Assembly (NCBI RefSeq): GCF_014529535.1
Contig: NW_023503409.1
Coordinates: 372,390 to 436,389 of the forward strand
Length of the DNA: 64,000 bases
Direction of reading: 5' to 3'
Source of the DNA: Bradysia coprophila
Taxonomy: Eukaryota > Arthropoda > Insecta > Diptera > Sciaridae
Shown: piece after piece, positions 22,164 through 34,617 of the stretch
Layout of the letters: every line of letters starts with the position of its first letter
Position numbering within the stretch: position 1 is the first letter of the stretch
Position numbers and translations under genes: made by a program
The notes under the pieces: generated by a model
Told to the model about the DNA's origin: nothing
The model's database searches: none
What the model saw: only the letters and a program-made list of their open reading frames with translations

Positions 22164-25100
22164 ATGATGAGCCTTTTCAACAACATTTCTTTCAATAATG
22201 TTGACCAATCGATCTACTCGTCAATCAGTGATGTAAGGAACTAGTTCCAGATATTAACAAGTATGTTACAGACGTTCTATTTTTTAGCTATCATCGTTCC
22301 ATGATGACCCAGAACAGTCAGTCACAGCATCAACATCTTTCACAGACCATTTATATCCACCTCCGCACCAGGATGGTCCATTGCCAATTTTTGTACAAAT
22401 TCCAGTTTGTCACAATACGAATCATCAGATTAGTAGACAACAGACTAAAGAAATTAAATCCGAGTTAATTAAGTCGGAAGTGGAAAATGTCACAACATCT
22501 CTACCTTCAACGCAGTCTACGATATGTACTCAAAGTTCTACGGTAACGACAACTATACCCAGCGCTAATATATGCTCGCAACAACAGACACCACCCACAC
22601 TAATCACTGCACGTCCAAAATCGTCCATAAAATGTTTTAAATGCAATCAGTGTCCATTCATCAGCATATCGCAGAGTGGACTCGATAAACATGTCGATAA
22701 GAATCACCACAACGGGAACCAGACATCAGTGTTTAAGACGCTAAAATGTTTCGGTTGTCCCAATGTTTTCTATTCGCAAAATTCCCTGAAAGTGCACTTG
22801 GTGAAGGACCATCAAATGAGCGACGACGAGATCAAATATTTGGTGGAAAATATGGTCTTGGATGGTGAAAATGTCGACGAAAATTTATTGGCGACACCGA
22901 TAAAGCAAAAAATTTATTTAAAGAATTTGTCAATTCTTAAGGCACCTGAATTTCGCACAGACGAAACTGATTGCAGTGGATCGGAATTATTCAACAATTT
23001 CAACGAAGGAAACCATTATGCCAAAGAAAGCGAGCAGAATATGCCCGTTGAACTGTACGATGACGTTCCGGATGATTTTATTAATTTAATTGACGATGAA
23101 CTCAATGAACAAAGTGATGTTTTGATGGAAAGCGGTGCTAATAGCGACTTTCAAAGCAAAATATTTGTTAAGGATGTGAACAATTTGAAAAATCCCACCT
23201 ACTCAACGGGTCATCAATTTCTATTCGACGGCATTCAAGATTTTCGATGCGAGACGCAACAAATAAATTTGATAGACACTCCACCGCCTACATCAGATAC
23301 CAGCATTCAGACCAGCTATCCAAATCAAAATTTCAGTGCAGATTTTGACAATTCTATGAACGAACTGCAACCGAAGAAGAAACCGTGCAAAATATTCATT
23401 AAAAACGTTGACATCCTACCGAAGCCCATTTTATTGCAGACCAGTGGCAACCACTTCATATCCACATCGCCTCAACCGTTGTATTCAGGAAATTATATAA
23501 TTCCATTTGGTAAACAGACACAGAGTACGTTCGTTCGTAACCCTTGCGATTCATCATTTCTATATTCGCCGGGTAAGTCGATGAACGAAAATCGACAGCC
23601 TGTGCAGCAGAAGAAGATTTTCATAAAGAACATTGATATCTTGAAAGAAACAATCACAACAACTCCGGTAGCTAAGAAGAACATGTTGCACCTTCGTACT
23701 GTTGACGATATTAATTTGATGAATGTAAATGAGGTGAGTTGATTGAACAATTCTCTGTTGCTCGGTTTTAAAATTATTGTTTTTTTAATTCGGTGGAGAG
23801 ATTGGATAGAATTGTTTCAACGGTTCCATTGAGGAGGAAATATTTAATCAAACTAATGAAGAACTCTGTTCGATTTTCCAGGCTCAAAACCTTCGAGAAA
23901 ATTACCAAGAAGATGCGACGCGTGTGTCATCTACCATTGAGAATACCAATGAAAACTACAACGAAATTGAAGACTATACCATCAACAACGACCAATGTCT
24001 CGAATCTGTCATCGAGGACTTTGTCACATATTATCAGAACAATGACAACGATAGATTGCAATTTCCTGTGTTCCAAGACATGCATGCCGTCAATTTTCCA
24101 TCGAATGGTTCCGATTTTCATTTGGATTCCATTTCAACAGAGTGTCCGACGAGCAGCGTTATAAATTTGGAGAATATCACAGATTCAACCACATCATCGA
24201 TTGACGAAAAGGCTGTAAATAAAACGGAACAAATGAACGGAAATACAGAGACTCAACTCTATTACAACAACTGCGACGGCGCTGAAAGGAATATGGGCAA
24301 TATTTACGACTACGAAAAAGCATTCGATGAGGAAATCCTGTTTGTTTGTGCTGAAGAAGTTATCAATTCATGTGAGCAAAATCGCGACAATGGCAGTACA
24401 TTCAACGATGAAAGACTGAACACACCAACCAATTGTGCAATCATTCCGGAAGAAATTACACAAGACGCAAAGGAATTGTCTAAGAATGAAGAGCCTGCAA
24501 AGGGAAGGATTTATGTTGTAAGCAACCTAATGAAACCTACTAATGACAGTGATAAACAAGCAAGTGAAGTGCTGCCTGATACAATTAATGGAAACCAAAT
24601 GGTTGAACTTATCGAAAGCAATGACGAAGACGATAATCAGTGTGTTAACACCGATAACACCAAAGTTGTTCAAGTTTTTCTGCTAGACGATACGAAGAAA
24701 GCGATCAAACGGAAAAAGGCTATTGGACGACCAAAGGGTGGAAGGAACAATCGTTACACTTGTAAGTATCAATAGACATTCATTTCCTCTCACTGCAAAT
24801 AGACCATTCTGACTTTGTTTAATCGCCGATATTGCAAACAGACTGAATGAAAAATCTTTGTTATTTTCATGCTTTCAGTAAATTCCATCAATGCAAAAGA
24901 CAACAGTGCCATCAAGTATCAGTGCACGCAAAATTGTGCAATGAGATTCAGCAGCTCCAAAGTATTGAGTTTTCACGAGCAATGTCACGATCAAAGCCAA
25001 AAGAATGGAATCATTTGTCCCAAGTGCAAGGAAAACAACTTTCGTAATTTTAACACTCTTCACACTCATCTCTGGCGACAACATTCAGTAGATATGGAAC

Positions 25101-26382
25101 TGTACAGTTGCGAATCGTGTGATTTTAAGACGCCCATTCTCTCTAGACTGCTAAATACCCATAAAAAAATTCATTTAGACGACCGAAACTATAAATGCGA
25201 GACCTGTGAGAAAGCTTTCAAAAATGCAAAACAGTTGAAAAATCACCGAGCTCTACACAACGAGGTGCGAGTTATACGAAAGTGTGAATTCTGTGACAAA
25301 TTATTTTTTAACAAGAAATATCTGCGCAATCACGTAAAATCGGTGCACGAAATGTTGAACGAATTCAAGTGTATAGTCTGTGATAATATTTTTTCGTCGG
25401 TCGTTGCCTGTCGGACCCATATGCTAAACCACACGAATATGTCGAAGAAATTTCAATGCGAGAAGTGCACATACTCAACCAACGATGGAAGTGGCTTTCG
25501 AAGACATTTAAAAATCCACGAGAATACAAAAACTTACGAGTGCCGTAAGTGTTCGTTTCGTTGCATCCAGAGCAAGCAATTTAAAGTAAGTCGTTCAGTG
25601 AGTTGCGGGAATCGTTAATAATTTTCACAGTGAATCACATTTTTTCACATTTGATTGGTAATTTTGTTGTGGCACTCATAAAAAGTATTCCCATACAATA
25701 AATGTGGCAAATGTGCCATGTCTAGGCCAGCAACAGTGAAAAATGGTCAAAAAGTGTATTTTTTAGTTATATTTATGCTAATTTAGCTGTAATTGTTTGC
25801 TTACGATTGATTGAGAGATTTTTTCACAGTGTCACCCTGTTGCGTTATGTAACCGATGTAAAGAAAGTTTTACGTAAAATTGCGAAAAATAGCTAAACTT
25901 TAAATTCTTTTGGACTTGTCGTCTTCAAAAATGCGAATTTAACACGTTCATACTATCCATTCATATTCATATTGTCCATTTACTTAACAGAACAATCTTC
26001 GCAAGTTCAATTTTAATTTTTTCAAATGTGGAATTGTATGTACCCATTGATGTGGGATTGTATGTACCCATTGTTAATGCCGAACCACTGTGAAAATTAT
26101 TAACGATTCCCGCAACTCCCTAAGTCATTTTGCAACGAATTTCGTGAAGAAAAATTGTTTTCCTATTTGTTTCAGAGTCACATTTTAAAACTGCATCCTG
26201 ACATTGCCAATGAGGTTCTGTTTTCTTGCGTAAAATGTCCGTATGTTACAGTCAATCGGAGTAAATTCGATTTGCACCAACTCCATCATGAGTTCAAAGA
26301 GGCTTCCAGCGAAGTGGTAGCAGAAAGTGAAGCGGTAGAAGAAAGCGATGATGATGAAGTATTAATAAAGTTTGCAAAGTAA
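22164..26382 (+). CDS. C2H2 zinc-finger protein with AT-hook and repeated KIFIKN motif
   Basis: Five exons: 22164-22232, 22288-23733, 23882-24761, 24879-25585 and 26176-26382. Phases agree throughout for 1,102 residues. Likely a nuclear DNA-binding regulator; no specific ortholog recognised. Domains in order: two C2H2 fingers at about 135-190 (first C-x2-C at CNQC); a long acidic, low-complexity middle; an AT-hook-like KKAIGRPKGGRNN at the end of exon 3; then about nine C2H2 fingers in exons 4-5 (for example YKCETCEKAFKNAKQLKNH); and an acidic tail ending EESDDDEVLIKFAK. A short motif (consensus K-I-F/Y-I/V-K-N-V-D-I-L-K-x-P) recurs at about residues 231, 314, 391, 466 and, more weakly, 714. 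The start is the first of two adjacent ATGs; the short first exon is supported by phase and by GTAAGG. The last intron carries a MITE. Confidence 0.85.
25600..26118. mobile_element. 519-bp MITE in the last intron of the zinc-finger gene
   Basis: A 33-bp perfect terminal inverted repeat starts GAGTTGCGGGAATCG and runs to TTTTCACAGTG (25600-25632); its reverse complement is at 26086-26118. It fills most of the 590-base intron and begins only 14 bases after the exon 4 donor. The 5' flank has TAAGTCGTT and the 3' flank TAAGTCATT, which may be remnants of a target duplication, but the spacing to the two ends differs. No coding capacity. Confidence 0.85.
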
Positions 26383-27447
26383 TTGTAACAGATAATAGTG
26401 CTTGCGTGTTTTTCTTTCGAGAAGTAAACTGGATTTGAGATATTCATAGAAAATCCTTTATCAGTCAAAAGAAAATCCGTCAAAATTTTACGAATCAAAA
26501 CTCTCAAATTGATAGAAAATTCTATAAAACAGTCAAGAAGCTGAAAAAAATGAAGAAAATCCTTGAAACAATATCTTTTAAAAATCGAAGGTCGATAAAA
26601 AATCCTTGGAAAACGATCAGAAAATCATCGAACAATTATCGACGAAAATCCTCAGAGGATTTTTTTCCGGAAAACTCTTTGTCAACGAAATTTACAAATA
26701 TCTGTCCCTCGCACGGTGTCATCGATCGTAAATAGTTAATATTTAAGGCCAGAAATTTCACTCATGTTTTATACACAGAAAATCGTTGAAAATTGGGAAC
26801 ATTAGGAGCTAATAGAGTAGATGACTTTTATTTATTGTAAAATTTATTTTTTGAAAAGATCGATTTTTTACTGTGAGCAGTCTTTTTTTCGCTTGTAAAT
26901 AAATTGTCTCCCGTTGAACGAAAGATTTCATAAACTCCCATTTTCATATTTACTTTCCATTTATTTATATCTGTTAGCAACAAATTTTTAGGTACAATAA
27001 ATTAATAAAACTACAATGCTTTACTAAATAGTACGGTTATAATATGGATTCTTGTGTTGGGATTAACGGGGGTGTACAAAGGATTCTAAAATTGATGTCG
27101 ACTTAAAGAAGTGTATTTTGGTGCTACATGTTACATTACAATTACAAATTTATTGAAATTCTTTTTTTAAAATTATTTTAAAAATTATTTTCTTTTGTTG
27201 GAAAAATTAGTTAAACTGTTGGGGCTATTAGACTTTAAAAGTTTTAAACTGATTTTATTCCTACTATACCTACGTCGGACTAGGTATTTACACAGAGGGT
27301 GCTATAAAAGACGAGTCAGTATTGTGAGTACGAAATGGTGAATGGATAAGTTGTTTGGTAGATTCTAAAAACAAATCTTGATATTTTGTTGGACTAATAA
27401 TCGCTGAATTTCTTTGTGCTAACAATTGCTGAAGTAATAGAGACATT
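26383..27447. other. 3' region of the zinc-finger gene
   Basis: AT-rich; about 26430-26680 contains degenerate repeats of AAAATCCTT/GATAAAAAATCC type. No other exon is supported. It should hold the 3' UTR of the zinc-finger gene. Confidence 0.5.
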
Positions 27448-27594
27448 GAGATTTGCACTTATAATTAAAAGTTGAAGTTGACGTTTTTGGCTTGGAAATT
27501 ATAAGTAACTTCTCCATACAAAATATATGGAGAGTCCACTTATAATTTTCAAGTTTTACGTCAACACATAATTCTTAGTGAAAATCGCAATCTC
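27448..27594. repeat. Imperfect palindrome, 147 bp
   Basis: Begins GAGATT and ends AATCTC. The arms share GTTGACGT/ACGTCAAC, AAATTATAAGT/ACTTATAATTTT and CTCCATA/TATGGAG around a short centre. Likely a small foldback element with internal length differences between the arms. Confidence 0.6.
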
Positions 27595-28285
27595 ACTAAA
27601 ATAGCCAATTAATTTATATCTCGTACCAAGGTCTGAAAACTTCAGCTTTGGATACATAGGGTAAAATATGTAGATCTTGCACCTGAGTTAAGTCAAATAA
27701 AAAAATTTAATTCAGAACATTCGCTACCAGGTTCGCTACTGTCATCGAAAATTTCATTTCTTTGTCAAACTGTCTCATTAGTAAAATGCAACGCGGATTA
27801 TCACTAACATCAAACTTATGTCAAAATTTGTCATCGATAAGCACATGTTATCGAGATTACAACAAATGGTTCTCACAATCATTTTACGTTCCCAACATTT
27901 TACGAACTCCCTTGTCAACAATCTACGAAATTTACCGACCTCCTACAACTTATACACTTTTCCGAAACAAAGGGAAAACGCAATTTAAACACTCAGAATA
28001 TGAAACGAAGATTAGACAAAAAATTGTTTTTTAAATCGATATGCATCAATGTTAGACACTATTATATGGCAGAGGATTATACCGATTGAATAATGGAATA
28101 TTGGGAAATGATGCACGGAGGAATGGAAATTGAACATTTCACACAATGTTTTGCTTAATATTAATCTCCTTACCTTAATACACTTTATCCGAACGATTAT
28201 TTTCTGCAACTGTAGTTTCAACAATTTTGTTTTTTTTTCTGAGTTGTTTCACACATGGCACACTTTCATATTGTTACTTATAGAT
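27595..28285. other. Convergent intergenic region between zinc-finger gene and Ptpmeg
   Basis: Holds the 3' side of Ptpmeg. A small open frame at 27786-28034 starting MQRGLSLTSNL could encode 82 residues but resembles no family I know and has no visible exon partners, so no gene is called. Confidence 0.45.
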
Positions 28286-31200
28286 TTACGAATCTTCTGA
28301 CTTCGAGATAGCATCCGATCGTGCTATTTTAACATAAGCTGCGCATATACATTCGCACACAAAGCGATATTGACTCTGGAAAATAATTGGAAGCCAATGA
28401 CATTGTCATTATATAGCACGTCTCATCGCAATACTAACCACATTCTGTACCATGCAGGCACGTTGATCTCTCATGCCTTGGACTATGTCTAATGGGTATA
28501 CTGGCTCACGAGCATCCATTAAGGCTAGAGCAGTGTCCATCAAAATAAGCACACCAGTTCGACCAATACCTGAAACGAATATGCATTCAGTGACTGATGT
28601 GATGAGAATTTTGATCATCATTACCGGCTGAACAATGAATGATAACTGGCGGATTAGCAGCGCTCATATATTGATGAATACTTGTTGACGGGGGTAAAAC
28701 TAGTTCCTCAGGACTTTCACCATCTTCACTACCAATACCACAAGGCAATTCACTATCACCGCAACGATCTGAGCCCATCAGTCGCATATGTTTTAGGCTT
28801 AGATCGATTTCTTCAAGCAACGATTTCTTTCTGACGGCACGAACTTTCTCGGTAAAATCTAAAAACAGCTGTGGATCGGACGGAACTCCATGGTCCGGCC
28901 ACGCCAAATATTGCATATGTTGTATTAGACGATTCTCACCGGACTGAAATTGTTCGTTTTACGTTGGATTAACAAATAAGATTTAGAATACAAACGAAGA
29001 GCAAATGGAACTCGTGAGGATACTTACACATTTATCACATAAAACAAGCTCTCGAAATACGAAACTACCCGTTTCGTCAGCCTCTTCGCTTAGACATTTC
29101 ACCGAAAATGAATTTCCCATGTCCAACTCTTCGCCAAGTAATGGCCAGTATTGGTGGCACTTAGGACGACCACGTTCCATAACAGTGGTTAACATAACAA
29201 TGAGATGACTACTTTCTTGTTGAACCATTCGCCAAAAATCCGTAGTCGTTGTCGATAAGGGTCCTTGGGTCGCAATATATCGATTGACTCCACCTTCCGG
29301 TATTTCCATATTAACATAATTGGCGTTTATGTAGTCACCCGACTCGGATTTTATAAGGACTACCCTAGTACAGTCATCTGAAATGGATATTTCGTTAATG
29401 GAATTCTTGAATTCGTATAGACGCAAATCGTGCGTTATTTACATGGTGATATGTCACGATATCGATTTTTGGCTAAGTTTTCAGTTTTCTTTGCCTCGGT
29501 TATAGCCAAATCTGAATTTTTTCGGTACAACTGCTCATATTGTGACAAAAGTGCACCTGATGCCAATCCATCACTCAGAAGGAGCAATGATTGTGAAAAT
29601 AGCGCATCACCAGTCAGCGGATATTCTGGAGCGTCCGGCACGTATTGATACATTGGCTCTTCTTCGGTATAATCGCACACTGAATTTACGGTCACACATG
29701 GTCGAACGGTAAGAACAAGCTCTCCCGATTGATCAGTGCTTGACCGAATCAGTGAAACAACTTGTTCGTGAAGCATTCCACTCACGTCACAACCATTTAT
29801 CATGACAACTTGATCGCCCTGACTAATCCTCGGATTTGTGCGATCGGCTGGTGTGTGTGGTGCAACACGTGAAACTAATACTGGCAAATTTAGATCGACA
29901 CCACCTCGAACATTGAAACCAAAACGACCGGCTTCATCAGCTACTAACCGAACTGTTATGAGATTATCGTCAACGCCTGTTGTATGATCATCATTGCAAG
30001 GTGCGGAAGAGTCACAGCTGTGCGATAATGGAAACTCAAATGATTTTGCACACCGTTCGATGAAACCACCATCGCTACTGAAAGATCAACAGAAAATCAA
30101 TAAATTTTTTTAGTTCAAGCAGGATTGACCTACTCATCGCTTTGTGACTCCCATGCTTTTCTTGGCAATGCGTCCGACTGTTTTGATTGAATTTTATTGT
30201 CATGGGATCGATAAGATTTGGTCAAACTTAAAATAGTCGATTTCCCGTTACTGTCGGAACCATTCTGCTTCGACGTACAATGGGTTAGTATTCGTTTGCT
30301 GGGCGAACGAGTGAATATCCTTGATATTTTTCCACGTTGTTTACTCTCTTGAACCGCCTGCAGTTCTGTCCGTCCAGAGTAATAGAATTTCGAACCCAGT
30401 GACAATGGCAGAAAGCGTGGTAAACGATTGGGACGTTCCAATCGAAAGAATGAATGGTGTTCTACGCAGGACTTCCATAAAGACTTGGCGTTTTTATGAG
30501 TGCCCATGCCAAAACCCAATAATGTGTCATAACTTTCCGACTAAGAAGGGAAAAATGAAAGTTGGAGGATTTGAGTGTTTCTAATTCAAAATTGTTTCAC
30601 TTACTGGTTCACGTCGTAATTGAATGAAGAATTCTTTCCTTTTGAAAGATATTTTCACCATTTTGGACCACGAAAAAACGTTCATGCGAACATTATTTTG
30701 GAAAACAACCAGACCAACCGATGTTACACCTAGGCTAATTTCTTTACCAGTCGAATCAACAGCTTTGTGCAAATCCACACCGTACATGTACAACTTCTTC
30801 GCATGCTCCAAGTAATTATATTCGGCATCTGCAGGTAATTGACCACGATGTAACTTATGCAATTCTGAGATTCGACGTTCTGCTTCTTCAGTCTGTTCAG
30901 CTAGCAATCGAAGCGGCGATAGATAGCCATTTAAATGTTCCAACGGATTATAGTCACCAAGTTCAGCTACAGAAAACATCCATAAAATCATACATTTCTT
31001 CGTAGATACTGAATCAAGAAACTTACATTGTACAGTGTAGCTAGCCAATAGACAAGCCGTATTTAATGGACATGTGAGTTTCCCTTGGAATATATCACGT
31101 TTAATTTGTAAATAGAATTGGTAGCGTGTATATTCTTCCTGTAGTCGACTCGGATCGGTTACGTAAAACTAGAAAATTGAGAATACAGTCTTAAGTCGAA

Positions 31201-31695
31201 TGAAATTGATGGAATATTTGAGCGTTGATTTACCTTAACTCTAAATAAAAACGGTGTATTTGAATCGCCTTTCGCGCTGTCCCATTGTTTCCGCAGTGGT
31301 TTGTTCGGATCCAGCCATCGCTGAAAGTAATTTAAAAATTTAGACTGTGAAGAAATTAAAATATGGAAATTTAAACAGTCTCACCACGACATCTCCTGGT
31401 TGCTGGATATACTGCAACCCGAAGTAGTCCTTCTCGAATAATTCTAGATGATCAAAAACTTGACCCAACAAGTCGCCACCCTTCGCTCGTTTCTATCACA
31501 AAATAAAAGATTCAACTAAATTTTCTGTCAACCGCAAATTTTTCAACTTACTTCGACGGTAAACGTGTTTATCGAGTCATCGAGGAACAGCACCGTCACC
31601 CCGATTGTTGGTACTTTCTTTTCCCGAGCCAGTTCTGCAGCGTTTCGTGTCTTATATGAACTACTGAATCTTCCTATGCGAAGCTTTTCAAGCAT
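28286..31695 (-). CDS. Ptpmeg: Ptpmeg: FERM-PDZ protein tyrosine phosphatase (PTPN3/PTPN4 type)
   Basis: Eleven coding exons: 31695-31552, 31492-31385, 31320-31234, 31168-31027, 30966-30605, 30540-30134, 30077-29443, 29377-29028, 28943-28625, 28569-28439 and 28375-28286. Phases agree at every junction for 924 residues; human PTPN4 has 926. It is a cytoplasmic phosphatase recruited to membranes by its FERM domain and to partners by PDZ; fly Ptpmeg acts in axon patterning. Domains: FERM about 17-325 ([24 protein letters not shown]), FERM-adjacent RSPSKR, PDZ about 456-545 ([10 protein letters not shown]), PTP about 590-910. Catalytic features are intact: KNRYRDI, WPDHG (W760-G764) and P-loop HCSAGIGRTG with Cys849. 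The P-loop codon for Gly852 is split by an intron. It is possible that a longer N-terminus is encoded upstream, because the first coding exon has a possible acceptor (ATCAG) just before it. Confidence 0.95.
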
Positions 31696-31705
31696 TTCGG
31701 TCCAT
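31688..31705 (-). promoter_or_regulatory. Five-codon upstream ORF overlapping the Ptpmeg start
   Basis: ATG at 31705-31703 opens a frame of five codons whose TGA (31690-31688) lies past the Ptpmeg ATG (31695-31693), in another frame. If both are on the mRNA, initiation at the first ATG would bypass the main start, so translation would depend on leaky scanning or reinitiation. The sequence is seen directly; the effect is inferred. Confidence 0.5.
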
Positions 31706-33275
31706 TGTTGAAAAAAACTGATCTTATAACACTGCGACCAAAGAGAAAATTTGATTAAGCATATGAATCGACGTGACTTTCATTTTAAATTGATCTATCA
31801 AACAGAGCACGGTAGTCGACAAACTGACTATCTGAATCACAATTGTATAATTTCCCAAAGAATCGTTGAAGTATAATGTACTTAAGTGACTGATAAACAT
31901 CGGTTATCTTGAAAGCGACTATAGCATTAATGTCATCCATTTTCTAAATGTATATTTGTGGGCACTTGCACTTGAAACACGACAAAGAAAATTGAGTCAT
32001 TTTCTGTGTTTTCTACAGTAAGAGGTTCTATAACGACAAAGCTTAGGCAAAGTAATGGTTCATGTAAAGTGTCGGATTATTACGGTGGGAAACAGGTTGC
32101 TTATTGTTTCGAACAACCGTCCGGTTAGAGAAACACCGGTAATTCTCGACCTTAGTCATTTACATTGACGGTTTTTTGATCAATCATTTGTGTAACAGCT
32201 GAATTTTAATTGGTATCAATGGGAGCGATCGTGTACAGCTCTCACGCTATTTATCATTATCATCATCCCCATGCAAATTCTATTTTCAGTACAACGGTTG
32301 AACAACTTAAATAACATACAAATATGTGTACACATCATATATTATACATGAACGTTCTGTGTTCAAAGTAACTGTATTCACACCATAAACAACATTATGT
32401 AATCGATTTATTTATAACTCTGCAATCCAATTATTTCGAGAAATAATTTTTTACCAAACAGGTACAAATGAGTTTTTACGACAAGTTTCAATTCATGCAA
32501 ATTAAAATTTTTGTGTGGTATGAAAATAGAGATACTGTGTGCATTCTACCAACCTGATTACACGAGTTGAATCCAAAAATTTTAAGTCAATTTTATGTAT
32601 CAAACAAAAGAGCCGAGATCATAGAAGACCTCCCGGTTAATTTTAGTTAATAACGTCAATCCGACTGACTGATTAAAGCACTTAAACTTTGGTTTTGTTT
32701 TAGACAATAGACACCAACCGGAAAAGTCTTTATCGCAATTGAAACCGACAAAATTTAATCTAAAGTAAATCTTTTCGAGATAATTTTTTTTGTTGAAACA
32801 GGTAGGATGAAATTTATCGCGAAATTACGGCTGCATGCGTAAGAATCGATTCATTAATTCTTTATTGTTATTTAGTTCTTCTTATTATTATTCATGAATT
32901 TTTATGAATGTAAACAAATCAACCAATTCAAACGATTTCACTGAACAAATAAAATGAAAATGATTTAAATATGAATGAATTTATGGCAGCCATTGATAGA
33001 TTGTTTGACATTCCGTTCATAAGCAGAATTATGTGAGCCGACGTTGTCTGAATACGCATACCAAAGCCGTAAAGAAATCAAAGCTAAGTTAGTTACGCTA
33101 ACTGAATAGGTTTGTTCCATGTAACTTGTAAACACGAATTTTGACAGGCCGAACGAACCCGATTTCATCCACAGAGATCATTCATATAAATATTGATGAG
33201 GTTATGTCTCTATGGATGAAATTTGACAATTCATATGGCCTTTGGAACGACGTTAACGGGAGAGAAGCTTGGAAA
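31706..33275. other. Upstream region of Ptpmeg
   Basis: No coding exon supported. A stem-loop at about 33165-33226 pairs ATTTCATCCA with TGGATGAAAT. This region may contain 5' UTR exons and the promoter of Ptpmeg. Confidence 0.5.
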
Positions 33276-33705
33276 ATAAGTTTTACATGCTACATGCATC
33301 GAAAACCGTGCTTTTCATGTTTGAAGCACGTTTTTCGACGTACACAGCATGTAAAATCCATTACATAACTCGGGATAAAAATCAAAATTCTCGTTTTCGT
33401 GTGTTTATTGACCTCGGTTTCGCCTCGGGTCAACAAAATTCACACTAATACTTTACTTTTCATTTTTTTATCCCTAGTCATGTAAAATACTGTTACATGC
33501 TACATGCGTCGAAAACCATACTTTTCATGTTTCAAGGACTACTTTCGACGCTATCAGCATGTAAAATCCATTACATAACCCGGGATAAAAATGTAAAGTC
33601 TCGTTTTCGTGAGTTTATTGACCTTGCCCTCGCCTGGGACGAACAAAATTCACACTAAAACTCTACTTTTCATCTTTTTATCCCTAGTCATGTAAAATAC
33701 TATCG
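33276..33705. repeat. Two tandem copies of a 210-bp unit
   Basis: Units start near TTACATGCTACATGC at 33283 and 33493. Both contain AGCATGTAAAATCCATTACA, GGGATAAAAAT, TCTCGTTTTCGTG, a TTTATTGACCT core and TTTTTATCCCTAGTCATGTA. Each unit begins with its own hairpin (ACATGCT ... AGCATGT). The core GACCTCGGTTTCGCCTCGGGTC of the first unit resembles the core of the palindrome at 6233-6335. Confidence 0.85.
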
Positions 33706-34617
33706 TTCGGGGTTCGCTCAATCACTCTCTCCGATGACACTATTATTTTTAACAACGCCAATAGAGATAAAGAAATTTTGGAAACGACGATAATCGAGCT
33801 AATGTGCCGAACAATGGGGTATTGCATAATATATCAGTATTATATATTTGGAATTCAGTTCTTTTCCATTGTTTCTACTTAACACGCCAATGTTAAGAAA
33901 CACAAAGTCTTTTAGGAACGGTTAGTCATCTGTTATCGACAACGGCGACGAAACAGATGAGCTTGTTTAGTGTTCTCTTATATCAAAATGTATATTAAAG
34001 CTAAAGACGTACTCAAGTGAACATGGTGAATGAGAATGACAGCTGGCACCAAAGGAAGAAAATTGCTTACAGAATTGGCTCCATTCTCTCCAATATTAAC
34101 CAGCTTGATGTTCTTTCTATCTCGCCACGGGCGTACCAATTTATCACTTCTGTGAGCACGATATACTTATAACTGATTTGAACAAAAGAAATAACAGATT
34201 TAATTGTGCCTTTCCTACCAAAGGTTTGTAATAGAAACAATATAAAATTCTGAAAATTGACTAAGATTTGATAGTATTTTTACAAAAGAAGGATTAATCT
34301 TGACCAATACTATTATCTGGTCTTTTACTTCCATCGATCAAAGTATTTTCAATCTGTTTGACTTAAAATCTTGTACTTCATTTTTTTAACATGTATTTTA
34401 CTGTACAAACCATACATTACCCAGATGTTGTCATTATTTTTGTCGTCGTTAACCGATGTGATAGGTTAAACGAGGCTCACGATAATCTCGAGTATCGGTC
34501 CGTGTCAGATATAACAGAGATTTTACGACATTCGAAATTGAAAAGAGCTCGTTGTCATGCGCTTGGGTATTTCAATATCCTTGAACGAACCATATTTATT
34601 TAACAGCAAATTAGACA
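33706..34617. other. Intergenic spacer
   Basis: AT-rich with no supported exon; the open frame at 34391-34603 is unrecognised. Confidence 0.5.

Noticed and set aside
27762-28034. Small frame that could start MQRGLSLTSNL, possibly a mitochondrial-type leader
   Set aside because: No recognisable mature domain, no partner exon, lies in a convergent 3' region.
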